Source: Arthrobacter glacialis (GTDB lineage Bacteria > Actinomycetota > Actinomycetes > Actinomycetales > Micrococcaceae). Taken from it: a stretch of DNA of 64,000 nucleotides. Positions 35,548-47,029 of the stretch are shown piece by piece. The stretch covers positions 205,551-269,550 of the forward strand of contig NZ_PPXC01000006.1 of assembly GCF_002909445.1 (NCBI RefSeq), read 5' to 3'. A program made the translations under genes and the position numbers. Within the stretch, counting starts at the first letter, position 1; each line of letters opens with the position of its first letter. Under the pieces are notes generated by a model, which did no database searches, was not told the origin of the DNA, and saw only the letters and a list, made by a program, of their open reading frames with translations.

Positions 35548-36174
35548 GTGGCTAACAACACACGTGCCCGCCGTCAGGCCCGCCTTTCGCGAGCCCTCGG
35601 CATTGCTTTGACCCCGAAGGCTGCCAAGTACCTGGAACGCCGCCCGTACGGCCCCGGTGAGCATGGCCGCGCCCGCAAGAAGCAGGACAGCGACTACGCG
35701 GTACGCTTGCGCGAAAAGCAGCGTCTGCGCGCCCAGTACGGCATCCGCGAAGCACAGCTCACGCGTGCCTTCGAAGAAGCCAAGCGCACCAAGGGCATGA
35801 CCGGTGAAAACCTGGTTGAGATCTTGGAAACCCGTTTGGACGCCTTGGTTCTGCGTGCAGGCTTCGCCCGCACCACCGCCCAGGCTCGCCAGCTGGTTGT
35901 GCACCGCCACATCATGGTTGACGGCGCCCGCGTGGACCGTCCGTCATTCCGCGTTGCCGAGGGTCAGCTGATCCACGTGCACCCGCGCAGCCAGTCCATG
36001 GCTCCTTTGCAGCTTGCTGCAGCTGGTGCTCACCGCGACGTGCTCCCCGCCGTCCCGGCCTACTTGGATGTCAAGCTGGAGAGCCTGCAGGCTCGTCTGG
36101 TTCGCAAGCCCAAGCGCGCCGAGGTTCCCGTAACCTGTGAAGAGCAGCTGGTTGTTGAATTCTACTCACGCTAA
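35548..36174 (+). CDS. rpsD: 30S ribosomal protein S4
   Basis: S4 (208 residues) nucleates 30S assembly by binding the 5' domain of 16S rRNA. The N-terminal MANNTRARRQARLSRALGI and the S4 RNA-binding domain (TRLDALVLRAGFARTTAQAR) are typical. The GTG at 35548 gives the usual length and has GGAAGGA upstream; the longer frame to 35473 does not fit. It is a stand-alone rpsD, not in the alpha operon with rpoA, as in several actinobacteria. The 272-base gap upstream contains a possible promoter, TTGGTG (35334) and TAGAGT (35359), with a 19-base spacer. Confidence 0.97.
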   Translation: MANNTRARRQARLSRALGIALTPKAAKYLERRPYGPGEHGRARKKQDSDYAVRLREKQRLRAQYGIREAQLTRAFEEAKRTKGMTGENLVEILETRLDALVLRAGFARTTAQARQLVVHRHIMVDGARVDRPSFRVAEGQLIHVHPRSQSMAPLQLAAAGAHRDVLPAVPAYLDVKLESLQARLVRKPKRAEVPVTCEEQLVVEFYSR

Positions 36175-36220
36175 ATTTCATTAGCGTCAGTAGAGCTTAC
36201 GATCATACGTAGCTTGAAAC

Positions 36221-36258
36221 ACAAAACAGCCCGCGGCACGCGCCGCGGGCTGTTTTGT
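36221..36258. terminator. rho-independent terminator after rpsD
   Basis: ACAAAACAGCCCGCGG (36221-36236) is the exact complement of CCGCGGGCTGTTTTGT (36243-36258), with a six-base loop. The A/T-rich ends make it effective in both directions. Confidence 0.92.
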
Positions 36259-36338
36259 AACCAAAGCACCTTTACTGTTCGGTAGGGTACTTAGGAGTGA
36301 AACTTACGTCCACGAGCAAGGAATTGAGGCAGCCCTCC

Positions 36339-36713
36339 ATGAGTGGTGGCGATATTGCAGGATTGATAGCGGCGGGCGTCTTTGCCGTCCTGGTCGCGAT
36401 ACTGGCTGTTCCCATTCTGAAATTGGGCAAAGTCTTCGACGAAATGCGCGTCACCATCAAGCAAATCAGTGACGGCACCACGCCCCTCATTGATGAAGTC
36501 ACAGCCACTGTGGCCACCACCAATACGGCGCTGGGCAAGGTGGATGGAATTTCCAACAATGTTTCAGACGCCACAGCCAACATTTCCGCTCTCTCGGCTT
36601 TGGTGGCCGCCACCATCGGCTCACCGCTGATCAAGGTGGCAGCGTTTTCCTACGGCGTGCGCCAGGCTTTTGCCGGCCGTGGAAAACCCAAACGCGGCAA
36701 ACGCAGCCGCTAA
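36339..36713 (+). CDS. DUF948-containing membrane protein
   Basis: A 124-residue protein with one N-terminal membrane helix (GLIAAGVFAVLVAILAVPIL) followed by an amphipathic helical DUF948 domain and a highly basic tail (GRGKPKRGKRSR). DUF948 proteins are common in Gram-positive bacteria and their function is not defined. The ATG at 36339 is chosen over a GTG 14 codons earlier because GAGG lies upstream of it. It is followed by the small DUF6167-like gene and alaS, an order conserved in Micrococcaceae. Confidence 0.8.
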   Translation: MSGGDIAGLIAAGVFAVLVAILAVPILKLGKVFDEMRVTIKQISDGTTPLIDEVTATVATTNTALGKVDGISNNVSDATANISALSALVAATIGSPLIKVAAFSYGVRQAFAGRGKPKRGKRSR

Positions 36714-36737
36714 AAGAAGCCACTGAAGGAGAAACTC

Positions 36738-36971
36738 ATGAAGAAGATCTTTTGGCTCGGGGTGGGCATCACCATAGGGGTCATTGCCGCCCGCAAGATT
36801 TCCGCCGCACAAGGCGCCCTTGGGCCCGCGGGCCTCAACCGCGCGGTAGGCCGTGTCAGCGACTCGATTCACGACTTTGCCGACGCCCTGCGTGAGAACA
36901 TGAATGAGCGCGAATCGGATTTGCGCGTGGCACTGGGCGTTGACCAGGCCAGCAGCTCCGAACGCCGCTAA
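36738..36971 (+). CDS. small DUF6167-like protein
   Basis: A 77-residue protein with an N-terminal membrane helix (IFWLGVGITIGVIAARKI) and a polar helical remainder. It matches small proteins found beside alaS in Micrococcaceae and other actinobacteria, for which I recall the label DUF6167. No function is known. The ATG has GAAGGAG at good spacing, 24 bases after the DUF948 stop, so the two are probably cotranscribed with alaS. Confidence 0.75.
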   Translation: MKKIFWLGVGITIGVIAARKISAAQGALGPAGLNRAVGRVSDSIHDFADALRENMNERESDLRVALGVDQASSSERR

Positions 36972-37052
36972 CCACTTTTCACGCACTTCGCCCATGTGAA
37001 GTACATTTTTGCCCGCTAGAACGCTAGAACTATTGAAGGAGCCACCAGGCTA

Positions 37053-39734
37053 ATGAAATCGCACGACATTGCAAGCCGCTGGGTAGATTTTTTCGCCAGC
37101 AAGTCACACACCCCCGTGCCCTCAGCTTCACTGGTGTCCTCCGACCCGTCACTGTTGTTCACAGTTGCCGGCATGGTTCCCTTCATTCCCTACCTCACCG
37201 CCCGTGAAGTTCCGCCGTTCCAGCGTGCCACGAGCGTGCAGAAATGCATCCGCACCGGCGACATTGACGAGGTGGGCAAGACTGTCCGCCACGGCACCTT
37301 CTTCCAGATGTGCGGGAACTTCTCCTTTGGGGACTACTTCAAGGAAGGCGCCATCAGCTACGCATGGGAGCTGCTGACAAGCCCCCTTGATGCGGGCGGC
37401 TACGGCCTCCCGGCCGAGAAGCTGTGGGTCACCGTCTACCTCGACGATGAGGAAGCCCTGGAAATCTGGCGCGACAAGATCGGCGTCCCCGCTGACCGCA
37501 TCCAGAAAATGGGCAAGGCAGACAACTACTGGTCCACCGGCCAGCCCGGCCCGGCCGGCCCCTGTTCGGAAATATTCTACGATCGCGGCCCCGAGTACGG
37601 CATTGACGGAGGCCCGGCCGCTGACGACACCCGCTACATTGAAATCTGGAACCTCGTCTTCATGCAGTTCCAGCGTGGCGAAGGCACCGGCAAGGACAAT
37701 TTTGAGATTCTGGGCGAACTGCCCAAGAAGAACATCGACACCGGCCTGGGCCTTGAACGCCTGGCCATGATTCTCCAGGGCGTGGAGAACATGTACGAGA
37801 CCGACCAGGTCCGTCCCGTCCTGGACAAGGCAGCCCAACTCGCCGGCAAGGACTACACCTCCACCGAGGATCCCAAGGACCCGCACCACACCGATGATGT
37901 GCGTCTGCGCGTTGTGGCCGACCATATCCGTTCTTCGTTGATGCTGATTTCCGACGGCGTTTCACCCTCCAACGAAGGCCGCGGTTACGTGCTGCGCCGC
38001 CTGATCCGCCGGGCCGTGCGCGCCATGCGCCTGCTGGGCGTGGAAACCGCTGTGCTGCCGGATCTGCTGCCGGTCTCCCGCGACGCCATGAAGGGCGCCT
38101 ACCCCGAGGTTGAGACTGACTTTGCGCGCATTGCCCGCATTGCCTACGCCGAGGAACGGTCCTTCCTGCGCACCATCGCCAGCGGCACCGCACGCCTGGA
38201 AGAGGCGGTCAAGGAATCAAAGGCCGCCAACACCCACCTCACAGCTGCCGAGGCCTTCGCCCTCCATGACACCTACGGTTTCCCCATTGACCTGACACTT
38301 GAAATGGCTGGCGAAGCCGGCCTGGCAGTGGATGAGAGCGGCTTCCGGGCCCTCATGCTGGAGCAGCGCCAGCGCGCCCAAAAGGATGCCAAGGCCAAGA
38401 AGAGCGGCCACGCCGATCTCACGGTGTTCCACGAACTGCTGGCCAAGGGCGAGACTGTCTTCACCGGCTACAGCGAATTGGAGAGCCAGGGCCGTGTGCG
38501 CTCCGTCCTCTCCAACGGGGCACCCGTGGCCTTCGCCTCCACCGGCCAGGAAGTTTCCCTGGTCCTGGATGAGACACCTTTCTACGCAGAGGCAGGCGGC
38601 CAGGCCGCCGACACCGGCCTGATCACCGGCGACGGCTTCGTGGTGGAAGTTCTGGACGTCCAGCGCCCCATCAAGGGACTGAGCGTCCATCACGCAATCG
38701 TTCGTGAGGGCGAACTGCCAGCCGACGCCATGGTGCGCGCCGCCGTCGACCGTGAACGCCGCCATGCAGGCGAGCAGGCCCACACAGGTACGCACATTGT
38801 GCACGCGGCCCTGCACCAGATTCTCGGCCCGGAGGCGCTGCAGCGAGGCTCTTACAACAAGGCCGGCTACCTGCGCTTTGACTTCTCCTGGGGTGAGGGC
38901 CTGAGTGCGGCAACCCGCTCTGAGATTGAAGAAGTGGCGAACATTGCCATTCGCAACAACTACCGCGTGGACACCAAGGTCATGGACCTGGACGCCGCCA
39001 AGGCGCTGGGTGCAACGGCTTTGTTCGGCGAGAACTATGGTGCGCAAGTGCGTGTTGTGGAGATCGACGGCGCATGGTCCCGTGAACTCTGCGGTGGCAC
39101 CCATGTGGACAGCACGTCCCGCATTGGGTCGCTGACGTTGTTGGGCGAGCAGTCGGTGGGTTCGGGAAACCGCCGCGTGGAGGCCTTTGTGGGCATGGAT
39201 GCGTTCCGCCACCTGGCCGCCGAGCGCGCCCTGGTCACCTCCCTCTCGGACATGCTCAAGGTTCCCTCCAGCCTCCTGCCGGAACGCGTGGCGGCAACCC
39301 TGGCCAAGCTCAAGACGGCCGAGAAGGAACTGGAGCGCCTGCGCAAGGAACAGCTCGGTGCGGCCGCAGCCAAGCTTGCCGACTCCTTTGTTGATGCCAA
39401 CGGCGTGCGTGTCATTGCGCACGACGCCGGTGACGTCAGCAGTGCTGACGACCTGCGGGCCTTGGCCCTGGATTTGCGCGACCGCCTCGGTTCGGCACCA
39501 TCCACCATTGCCATCGCCGGTGCCGGCAACGGCCGCCCCATCATCTTGGTGGTCACCAATGAGGGCGCACGCGAGGTAGGCATCAAGGCTGGCAACCTGG
39601 TCAAGCTGGCCTCGGGCATCCTCGGCGGCGGTGGCGGCGGAAAGCCGGACATGGCCCAGGGTGGCGGCAGTGATGTCAACGCCATCGGTGCCGCACTGGC
39701 TGCTGTCAGTGACGCCGTGAAGAACCGGTCATAG
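37053..39734 (+). CDS. alaS: alanyl-tRNA synthetase
   Basis: An 893-residue class II synthetase that charges tRNA-Ala. The catalytic core contains PSLLFTVAGMVPFIPYL and motif 2 in GTFFQMCGNFSFGDYFKEG. The editing domain carries HTGTHIVHAALHQILG and the zinc ligand region RELCGGTHVDSTS. The C-Ala domain ends with the glycine-rich ILGGGGGGKPDMAQGGG. Length is normal. The ATG at 37053 follows GAAGGAG. It is separated by only seven bases from ruvX, so the alaS-ruvX-mltG-aro genes likely form one long operon. Confidence 0.97.
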   Translation: MKSHDIASRWVDFFASKSHTPVPSASLVSSDPSLLFTVAGMVPFIPYLTAREVPPFQRATSVQKCIRTGDIDEVGKTVRHGTFFQMCGNFSFGDYFKEGAISYAWELLTSPLDAGGYGLPAEKLWVTVYLDDEEALEIWRDKIGVPADRIQKMGKADNYWSTGQPGPAGPCSEIFYDRGPEYGIDGGPAADDTRYIEIWNLVFMQFQRGEGTGKDNFEILGELPKKNIDTGLGLERLAMILQGVENMYETDQVRPVLDKAAQLAGKDYTSTEDPKDPHHTDDVRLRVVADHIRSSLMLISDGVSPSNEGRGYVLRRLIRRAVRAMRLLGVETAVLPDLLPVSRDAMKGAYPEVETDFARIARIAYAEERSFLRTIASGTARLEEAVKESKAANTHLTAAEAFALHDTYGFPIDLTLEMAGEAGLAVDESGFRALMLEQRQRAQKDAKAKKSGHADLTVFHELLAKGETVFTGYSELESQGRVRSVLSNGAPVAFASTGQEVSLVLDETPFYAEAGGQAADTGLITGDGFVVEVLDVQRPIKGLSVHHAIVREGELPADAMVRAAVDRERRHAGEQAHTGTHIVHAALHQILGPEALQRGSYNKAGYLRFDFSWGEGLSAATRSEIEEVANIAIRNNYRVDTKVMDLDAAKALGATALFGENYGAQVRVVEIDGAWSRELCGGTHVDSTSRIGSLTLLGEQSVGSGNRRVEAFVGMDAFRHLAAERALVTSLSDMLKVPSSLLPERVAATLAKLKTAEKELERLRKEQLGAAAAKLADSFVDANGVRVIAHDAGDVSSADDLRALALDLRDRLGSAPSTIAIAGAGNGRPIILVVTNEGAREVGIKAGNLVKLASGILGGGGGGKPDMAQGGGSDVNAIGAALAAVSDAVKNRS

Positions 39735-39741
39735 GGCTCCG

Positions 39742-40332
39742 GTGCCGGAGAACAATTTCCCGCAGGGAATCAAACTTGGTGTGGACGTTGGTATGGTCCG
39801 TGTTGGTTTGGCCTCCTGCGACCCCGACGGGATCCTCGCCACACCCGTGAAAACGTTAAGTCGCGATCTGAAGAAGAACAGCGACATCAAGGTTTTAGTC
39901 AAGGAAGCGGCTGCGCGCGGCGTATGCCAGATCTTTGTGGGCTTGCCGCGGACCATGAAGGGCGAGGAAAAGGCTTCGGCACAGATGGCGCGCAGCTATG
40001 CGCAGCTCCTGACGCAGGCGCTGGCAGCGGCCGAGCTGGCAGTGCCAGTGATGCTGGTGGATGAGCGGCTGACAACTGTCAGTGCCCATACTGCCCTGCA
40101 CAATGCTGGCGTCAGCAGTCGTGAACACCGTAAAGTAGTAGATCAAGTTGCAGCTGTTGAAATATTGCAACATGCTATCGATATGCAAAAAGCGCGCAAC
40201 GCCAATGTTGGAGAGCAAGTGCGCGTACATCAGCCGAGCGTTGTGGGGACTGCCGGTGAATCTGACCACGAAGAGGTTTCCACCATTTCTACGCCAAGCA
40301 GTGTGCCGGATGAATCGACAAGGGCCCGATGA
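39742..40332 (+). CDS. ruvX: Holliday junction resolvase-like protein RuvX (YqgF)
   Basis: A 196-residue RNase H-fold protein involved in 16S rRNA maturation in E. coli, formerly thought to be a Holliday junction resolvase. The first acidic motif is GVDVGMVRVGLA, and the second and third are FVGLPRTMKGEEKASA and VDERLTTVSAH. The domain ends near residue 152; about 45 further residues are Ser/Thr/Glu-rich and probably disordered, longer than typical bacterial RuvX. The GTG start has AGGG upstream. The 3' end overlaps mltG by four bases. Confidence 0.92.
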   Translation: MPENNFPQGIKLGVDVGMVRVGLASCDPDGILATPVKTLSRDLKKNSDIKVLVKEAAARGVCQIFVGLPRTMKGEEKASAQMARSYAQLLTQALAAAELAVPVMLVDERLTTVSAHTALHNAGVSSREHRKVVDQVAAVEILQHAIDMQKARNANVGEQVRVHQPSVVGTAGESDHEEVSTISTPSSVPDESTRAR

Positions 40333-41579
40333 ATAACGTACTCCGGGACGGCACAAACGCCCCGCACGACGAGCACGCCCCGCACGACGACGCTGCCGAG
40401 CATTTTTGGGAGCACGAGCACGATTCCGCGGAGCACGCCGGGGAATACGTTGCCGAGCCCCCTTACCAGGACCATGGGGAAGCCTTGCCCTCGCGGCGGA
40501 CCAGCCGCGTGTCCAAGCGGGTCCGCAAGCGCCGTCGTAGCCTGGTTTTCTTGATCATTTTGGTCATGTTCGCGGCCGTTGTGTACTTTGCCGTTCAAGC
40601 AGTGCGGCCCATGCTCGGCGGCTTCACGGTTGCTGACTACCCCGGCCCGGGTACGGGTTCGGTGCAGATTGTGGTCTCGGCTGGTGCCACGGGACGAACC
40701 GTGGCGGGTGAGCTTAAGACCAAGGATGTTGTTGCCAGTGAGCAGGCGTTCCTGGATGCCCTGACGGCAGCCGACGGCTCCGGCTCCTTGCAGCCGGGCA
40801 CCTTCTCCATGAAGTTGCAGATGAAGGCCGCCGACGCTGTCACGATTCTGCTGGCGACCAGTGATGAGAAGGTCCACTACGCAGCAGTGGCGCAAAACCT
40901 GCGCATCAATGACACGCTGGCTGTTTTGGCCAAGAGCACTGGCATTGCCCAGGCCGATTTTGACGCCCTGGCCAAGCAGCCCCAACTCTTTGAGCTGCCC
41001 GCACAGGCCAAGAACCTGGAAGGCTATCTGGCCCCGGGGGAGTACCGCTTCCCCATTGAGCTGGACGCCAAGGGAATCCTGACCCAGATGGTTACGGCCA
41101 CCAAGAAGTCACTCACTGACACGGGGATCACCGATCCGGCTGAGCAGTACCGGGTTTTGATCATTGCCAGCATCATTGAATTCGAAGGCAATGAGGCAAA
41201 CTACGCCAAGATTTCCGGTGCCATCGAGAACCGCATCAACAACCCCAACGGCGAAACCGGTGGCCGGCTTGAATCCGATGCCACGGTGGCTTACGGACTG
41301 GGCCTGAAAACTTACAACCTCACGGCTGAACAAAAAGCTGACAAGACCAACTTGTACAACACCTTTGCCCTGCCCGGTCTGCCGGTGGGTCCCATCGGCT
41401 CACCCGGCATCAAGGCCATCGAAGCAGCAGCACACCCGGAAACAAACCCTTACTACTTCTGGGTGACAGTGGATTTGAAGACAGGCGAGACGCTTTACGC
41501 GGCCACGTTTGCCGAGCACCAGATGAATGTGACCAAATACGTTGCCTGGTGTGAAGCGAACCCGGGAGAGTGTAAATAA
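40329..41579 (+). CDS. mltG: endolytic murein transglycosylase MltG
   Basis: A 416-residue membrane-anchored lytic transglycosylase (YceG family) that cuts nascent glycan strands. The cytoplasmic N-terminus (~55 residues) is very rich in His, Asp and Glu (APHDEHAPHDDAAEHFWEHE), partly made by a duplicated 15-base unit. A basic stretch and one membrane helix (LVFLIILVMFAAVVYFAVQA) follow. A LysM-like region precedes the catalytic domain, with the catalytic glutamate in IIASIIEFEG and the conserved TYNLTAEQ and GPIGSPG segments. The ATG overlaps the ruvX stop. Confidence 0.92.
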   Translation: MNNVLRDGTNAPHDEHAPHDDAAEHFWEHEHDSAEHAGEYVAEPPYQDHGEALPSRRTSRVSKRVRKRRRSLVFLIILVMFAAVVYFAVQAVRPMLGGFTVADYPGPGTGSVQIVVSAGATGRTVAGELKTKDVVASEQAFLDALTAADGSGSLQPGTFSMKLQMKAADAVTILLATSDEKVHYAAVAQNLRINDTLAVLAKSTGIAQADFDALAKQPQLFELPAQAKNLEGYLAPGEYRFPIELDAKGILTQMVTATKKSLTDTGITDPAEQYRVLIIASIIEFEGNEANYAKISGAIENRINNPNGETGGRLESDATVAYGLGLKTYNLTAEQKADKTNLYNTFALPGLPVGPIGSPGIKAIEAAAHPETNPYYFWVTVDLKTGETLYAATFAEHQMNVTKYVAWCEANPGECK

Positions 41580-42491
41580 TTGACTGATCCGCTTCGCGGC
41601 GCGGTGCTGGGCCACCCCATTGGCCACTCCAAGTCACCGGCCCTGCACAACGCTGCCTACGCCGCCTTGGGCGCCGAGCTTGGCTACTCAGCCATTGATG
41701 TTCAGGAGCCCGCCCTTGAGGGCTTCCTGGCTCAAGTACGTGCCGAGAAGCACTGGTACGGGCTCTCCGTCACCATGCCGTTGAAAAACGTGGCTGTGGG
41801 TTTGATGGATGAGCTCACCCCCACAGCCCGGGCCTTGGGCGCGGTCAACACCATTGTGTGCACCCAAACGCCCGCCGGTGTAACGCATTTGCGCGGGGAC
41901 AACACGGACGTGGCAGGCCTGGTCAATGCCCTGCGCCATGCCGGGGTGGCGGAACGGCCACGCGCAGCCATCCTCGGCGGTGGCGGGACAGCCGTCTCAG
42001 CGGTTGCCGCGTTGGTTCAGCTGGGCGCCCCTGAGATCACTGTTTTTGTGCGCAACCTGGCCAAGGGATCCGACGTGCTGGCGGTGGCGGCCAACCTCGG
42101 TGTTGCCATCTCAGTTGAGCTCTTTGACGGCGCGGCGGACGCTTTGGCGGGGTTCGACGTCGTAATTTCCACCCTGCCGCCACGTGGTGCCGACGCGCTG
42201 GCGCACGCCTTCGCAGCTCAAGGCGCCGCTGTGGCCGGTGCCTTGTTGCTTGACGCCGCCTACGACCCCTGGCCCAGTGCGCTGGCCCAGGCGTGGGAGC
42301 GGGCGGGCGGCGGTGTGGTTGCTGGAATTGAGATGCTTTTGTATCAGGGTGTGGAACAAGTCAAGCTGTTTACAGTCGCGGCAGGATACAGTGCGCTGGA
42401 TACAGAACAAGTCGGGGACGTCATGGATGTGATGTGCGACGCAATCGGCGTCCACAGGCGAGATCCCCACGAACAGAACATGGCAGGATAG
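41580..42491 (+). CDS. aroE: shikimate dehydrogenase
   Basis: A 303-residue enzyme that reduces 3-dehydroshikimate to shikimate. The substrate site shows [14 protein letters not shown] and the catalytic Lys region [10 protein letters not shown]. The Rossmann nucleotide-binding loop is [16 protein letters not shown], and DAAYDPWPS and the C-terminal GIEMLLYQG are typical. The start is TTG, which directly follows the mltG TAA stop, so expression probably depends on translational coupling. It begins the aroE-C-K-B group. Confidence 0.94.
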   Translation: MTDPLRGAVLGHPIGHSKSPALHNAAYAALGAELGYSAIDVQEPALEGFLAQVRAEKHWYGLSVTMPLKNVAVGLMDELTPTARALGAVNTIVCTQTPAGVTHLRGDNTDVAGLVNALRHAGVAERPRAAILGGGGTAVSAVAALVQLGAPEITVFVRNLAKGSDVLAVAANLGVAISVELFDGAADALAGFDVVISTLPPRGADALAHAFAAQGAAVAGALLLDAAYDPWPSALAQAWERAGGGVVAGIEMLLYQGVEQVKLFTVAAGYSALDTEQVGDVMDVMCDAIGVHRRDPHEQNMAG

Positions 42492-42496
42492 AGAGT

Positions 42497-43695
42497 ATGT
42501 TGCGTTGGTTGACCGCCGGAGAATCACATGGCCCGGCTCTCGTGGGAATTATTGAAGGCGTGCCTGCCGGAGTGGAGCTCACGAGCGCCCACATCCGCGA
42601 CGCCCTGGCCCGGCGTCGTCTGGGCTACGGCCGTGGCGCCCGGATGAAATTTGAGCAGGACGTGGTGACCATTTTGGGTGGCGTGCGCCACGGGCTGACC
42701 CAGGGTGGCCCCGTAGCCATCCAGATCGCCAACTCGGAGTGGCCCAAGTGGGAGCAGATCATGTCTGCTGACCCCGTGGACGCCGCCGAGCTGGAGGGTC
42801 AGGCCCGCAACGCTCCCTTGACGCGTCCGCGCCCCGGCCATGCCGACTTCACCGGCATGCAGAAGTACGCGTTCAGCGAGGCCCGCCCCGTTTTGGAACG
42901 CGCAAGCGCCCGCGAAACAGCCACGCGTGTGGCCCTGGGTGTTGTTGCCGCCCAGATGCTGGCAGCTGTTGGCGTTGAACTGGTCAGCCATACGGTGCAG
43001 ATTGCCGGTGTTGCCTCACCCGAGGACGCGGCCCTGCCAGTCTTTTCAGACGTGGCAGCCCTGGACGCCGATCCCTTGCGCTGCTTTGACGCAGCCACCT
43101 CAGCCGCCATGGTTGCCGAAGTTGACACGGCCCAGAAGCAAGGCGAAACCCTGGGCGGCGTCGTCGAAGTTTTGGCCTACAACCTGCCCCCCGGATTGGG
43201 CAGCTACGTGCACTGGGACCGCCGCCTTGACTCGCGTCTGGCCGGTGCCCTGATGGGCATCCAGGCCATCAAGGGCGTTGAAGTGGGCGACGGCTTCGCC
43301 ACGGCCGCCCGCAGGGGATCTGCTGCCCATGATGAGATTGTGCGCGACGCCGATGGCCGGATCATCCGCACCTCCAACCGCGCAGGCGGCATTGAGGGCG
43401 GCATGAGCATTGGTGATGTGTTGCGTGTTCGCGCGGCCATGAAGCCGATCGCCACCGTTCCGCGCGCCTTGAAGACCATTGACGTTGCCACCGGCGAACC
43501 CGCCAAGGCCCACCACCAGCGTTCGGACGTTTGTGCCGTGCCCGCGGCAGGTGTTGTGGCCGAGGCCATGACGGCGCTTGTGCTGGCGGAGGCCCTGATG
43601 GAGAAGTTCGGCGGGGACTCCATCATGGAGACCAAGCGCAACATGGGCAGCTACCTGGTTGCGATTCCGGCGAATCTGGACACGCTGGCGCACTG

Positions 43696-43696
<1 letters not shown>
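42497..43696 (+). CDS. aroC: chorismate synthase
   Basis: A 399-residue FMN-dependent enzyme that converts EPSP to chorismate. The N-terminal [35 protein letters not shown] and the C-terminal [20 protein letters not shown] are family signatures. HADFTG and [14 protein letters not shown] mark the phosphate and flavin region. The ATG at 42497 follows the aroE stop by five bases; longer frames into aroE are rejected. Its stop overlaps the aroK start. Confidence 0.96.
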
Positions 43697-45380
<1,684 letters not shown>

Positions 45381-45893
45381 ATGGGGTTGAAGGATTGGCC
45401 CTCAGCCGGATTTCCGGGCACCGCACTCAACCCTGACACGCTGCTGCCGGAGGTTGTGGATGAGGACGTGTGTGCGGAAGCTCTCACGCTTTCCAACGAT
45501 GCCGGCGACGCCATCTTTGTCCTGTTGGCCCGCGGGCTGACGAGCGAGGCTGCCGAGGCAGTGGCGATTGCCCGTCTGGAGGACCCGGCATCCATCAGGC
45601 TGCAGGTGCTTGACGCCGAAGTGCTGCGTGCCTCGAAACACTTTGTCAGGGCTGAAAGACTGTTGAAAGCCCTCCTTCCGGAAGTGAGCACCACATCCCT
45701 TGAGCCGTGGGTGTTCCAGCAGCTGGGGAAGGTGTACTTCAGCAACGGCCAGTTCGTGGCTGCCGCACAAAAGTTTGCTACAGCGTTGGAGTTGCGGGTG
45801 GCTTCAGGGGCTGATGCCACGGCCATCTACTCCTCAACCGTTTCCCTGAAACGGGCCCTGGATCTGGCTGAACAAACCGAGGACTACAAATAA
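45381..45893 (+). CDS. hypothetical protein with TPR-like helices
   Basis: A 170-residue protein that starts at the base after the aroB stop. The C-terminal half looks like TPR-type helical repeats (VFQQLGKVYFSNGQFVAAAQ followed by KFATALELR, and EVLRASKHFVRAERLLKALL). The N-terminal half is acidic with no recognised motif. No enzymatic residues are seen. Immediate position after aroB suggests cotranscription with the shikimate genes, but a role in the pathway is not supported by sequence. Confidence 0.6.
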   Translation: MGLKDWPSAGFPGTALNPDTLLPEVVDEDVCAEALTLSNDAGDAIFVLLARGLTSEAAEAVAIARLEDPASIRLQVLDAEVLRASKHFVRAERLLKALLPEVSTTSLEPWVFQQLGKVYFSNGQFVAAAQKFATALELRVASGADATAIYSSTVSLKRALDLAEQTEDYK

Positions 45894-46011
45894 GGCAGTT
45901 GTGCCGTGCCGGGAATTGCGTCATGGTGGCGAGGATCATGCGGCGCGGCCCGGCTTAGTGCGGTAATATGGTCAATGGATTTTTGATAACACTTATACGT
46001 AAGAGGCTACT

Positions 46012-46575
46012 GTGGCAACGACTAACGATATTAAGAACGGCACTGTTCTCAAGCTTGAGGGCCAACTGTGGAACATCATTGAGTTCCAGCACGTAAAGCC
46101 CGGCAAGGGTGGCGCGTTTGTTCGCACCAAGATGCGCAATATCCTCTCCGGCAAGGTTGTTGACAAGACGTTCAACGCGGGCCTGAAGATTGAAACTGCA
46201 GTCGTTGACCGCTCCGATTACCAGTACCTGTACCAGGATGGCGAAGACTTCGTCTTCATGGACAACCAGAACTTTGACCAGCTGACTGTTCCGGCCAAGA
46301 CTGTTGGTGACGCCACCAACTTCATGCTCGAAAACATCAACGTCACCATCGCCCTGCACGAAGGCACCCCGCTGTACATTGAATTGCCCCCGTCGGTTCA
46401 GCTGCGCATCACGTACACCGAGCCTGGCCTGCAGGGCGACCGTTCCTCCGCCGGCACCAAGCCCGCCACGGTGGAAACCGGCTACGAGATCCAGGTTCCC
46501 TTGTTCGTTGAGAACAACACGCTTGTCAAGGTTGACACTCGTGACGGAAGCTACCAGGGACGTGTAAGCGAGTAG
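46012..46575 (+). CDS. efp: translation elongation factor P
   Basis: EF-P (187 residues) rescues ribosomes stalled at polyproline. The three beta-barrel domains are present. The modification loop reads [10 protein letters not shown], with Lys at the tip where E. coli EF-P is beta-lysylated; actinobacterial EF-P is usually thought to work unmodified with a Pro-rich loop. The GTG has AGAGG at close spacing. Its TAG stop overlaps the start of nusB by one base. The 118-base upstream gap likely carries a promoter, but no confident boxes could be assigned. Confidence 0.96.
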   Translation: MATTNDIKNGTVLKLEGQLWNIIEFQHVKPGKGGAFVRTKMRNILSGKVVDKTFNAGLKIETAVVDRSDYQYLYQDGEDFVFMDNQNFDQLTVPAKTVGDATNFMLENINVTIALHEGTPLYIELPPSVQLRITYTEPGLQGDRSSAGTKPATVETGYEIQVPLFVENNTLVKVDTRDGSYQGRVSE

Positions 46576-47021
46576 TGGCAAGCCCCCAGACTAGCCCCAC
46601 GGGCAAACCGAATTCGGCGCGCAGCAAGGCCCGCCGCCGTGCCTTGGAGATTTTGTTCGAGGCAGAACAGCGGGATGTGAGCGCCATGTCCGCGCTGACC
46701 GCCCGCCGCGAGAAGATTGATCAAATCATCAACCCTTACACGGTGGATTTGGTTGAGGGCGTCACGGCCATGGCTGAGAGCATCGACGAGTTCCTGCAGA
46801 CGTATTCGCAGGGCTGGACGCTTGAGCGCATGCCTGCCGTTGACCGCATCATCTTGCGCATTGGCAGCTGGGAGCTGCTGTACAACGACGACGTCCCCGA
46901 CGCCGTTGCTGTAAGCGAAGCTGTTGAACTGGCCAAGATTCTCTCCACGGATGAGTCCCCGCAGTTCGTCAACGGCCTGCTGGGCCGTTTGCAACAGATC
47001 AAGCCAACCCTCCTGGCCTAA
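46575..47021 (+). CDS. nusB: transcription antitermination factor NusB
   Basis: NusB (148 residues) works with NusE(S10) on boxA in rRNA antitermination. The all-helical fold is recognised from ARRRALEILFEAEQRD, VDRIILRIGSWELLYNDDVP and the C-terminal VNGLLGRLQQI. The GTG start shares its first base with the efp stop. A ~70-base hairpin follows, placed between nusB and the convergent PrsW gene, and probably ends both transcripts. Confidence 0.95.
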   Translation: MASPQTSPTGKPNSARSKARRRALEILFEAEQRDVSAMSALTARREKIDQIINPYTVDLVEGVTAMAESIDEFLQTYSQGWTLERMPAVDRIILRIGSWELLYNDDVPDAVAVSEAVELAKILSTDESPQFVNGLLGRLQQIKPTLLA

Positions 47022-47029
47022 GGTTTTTC

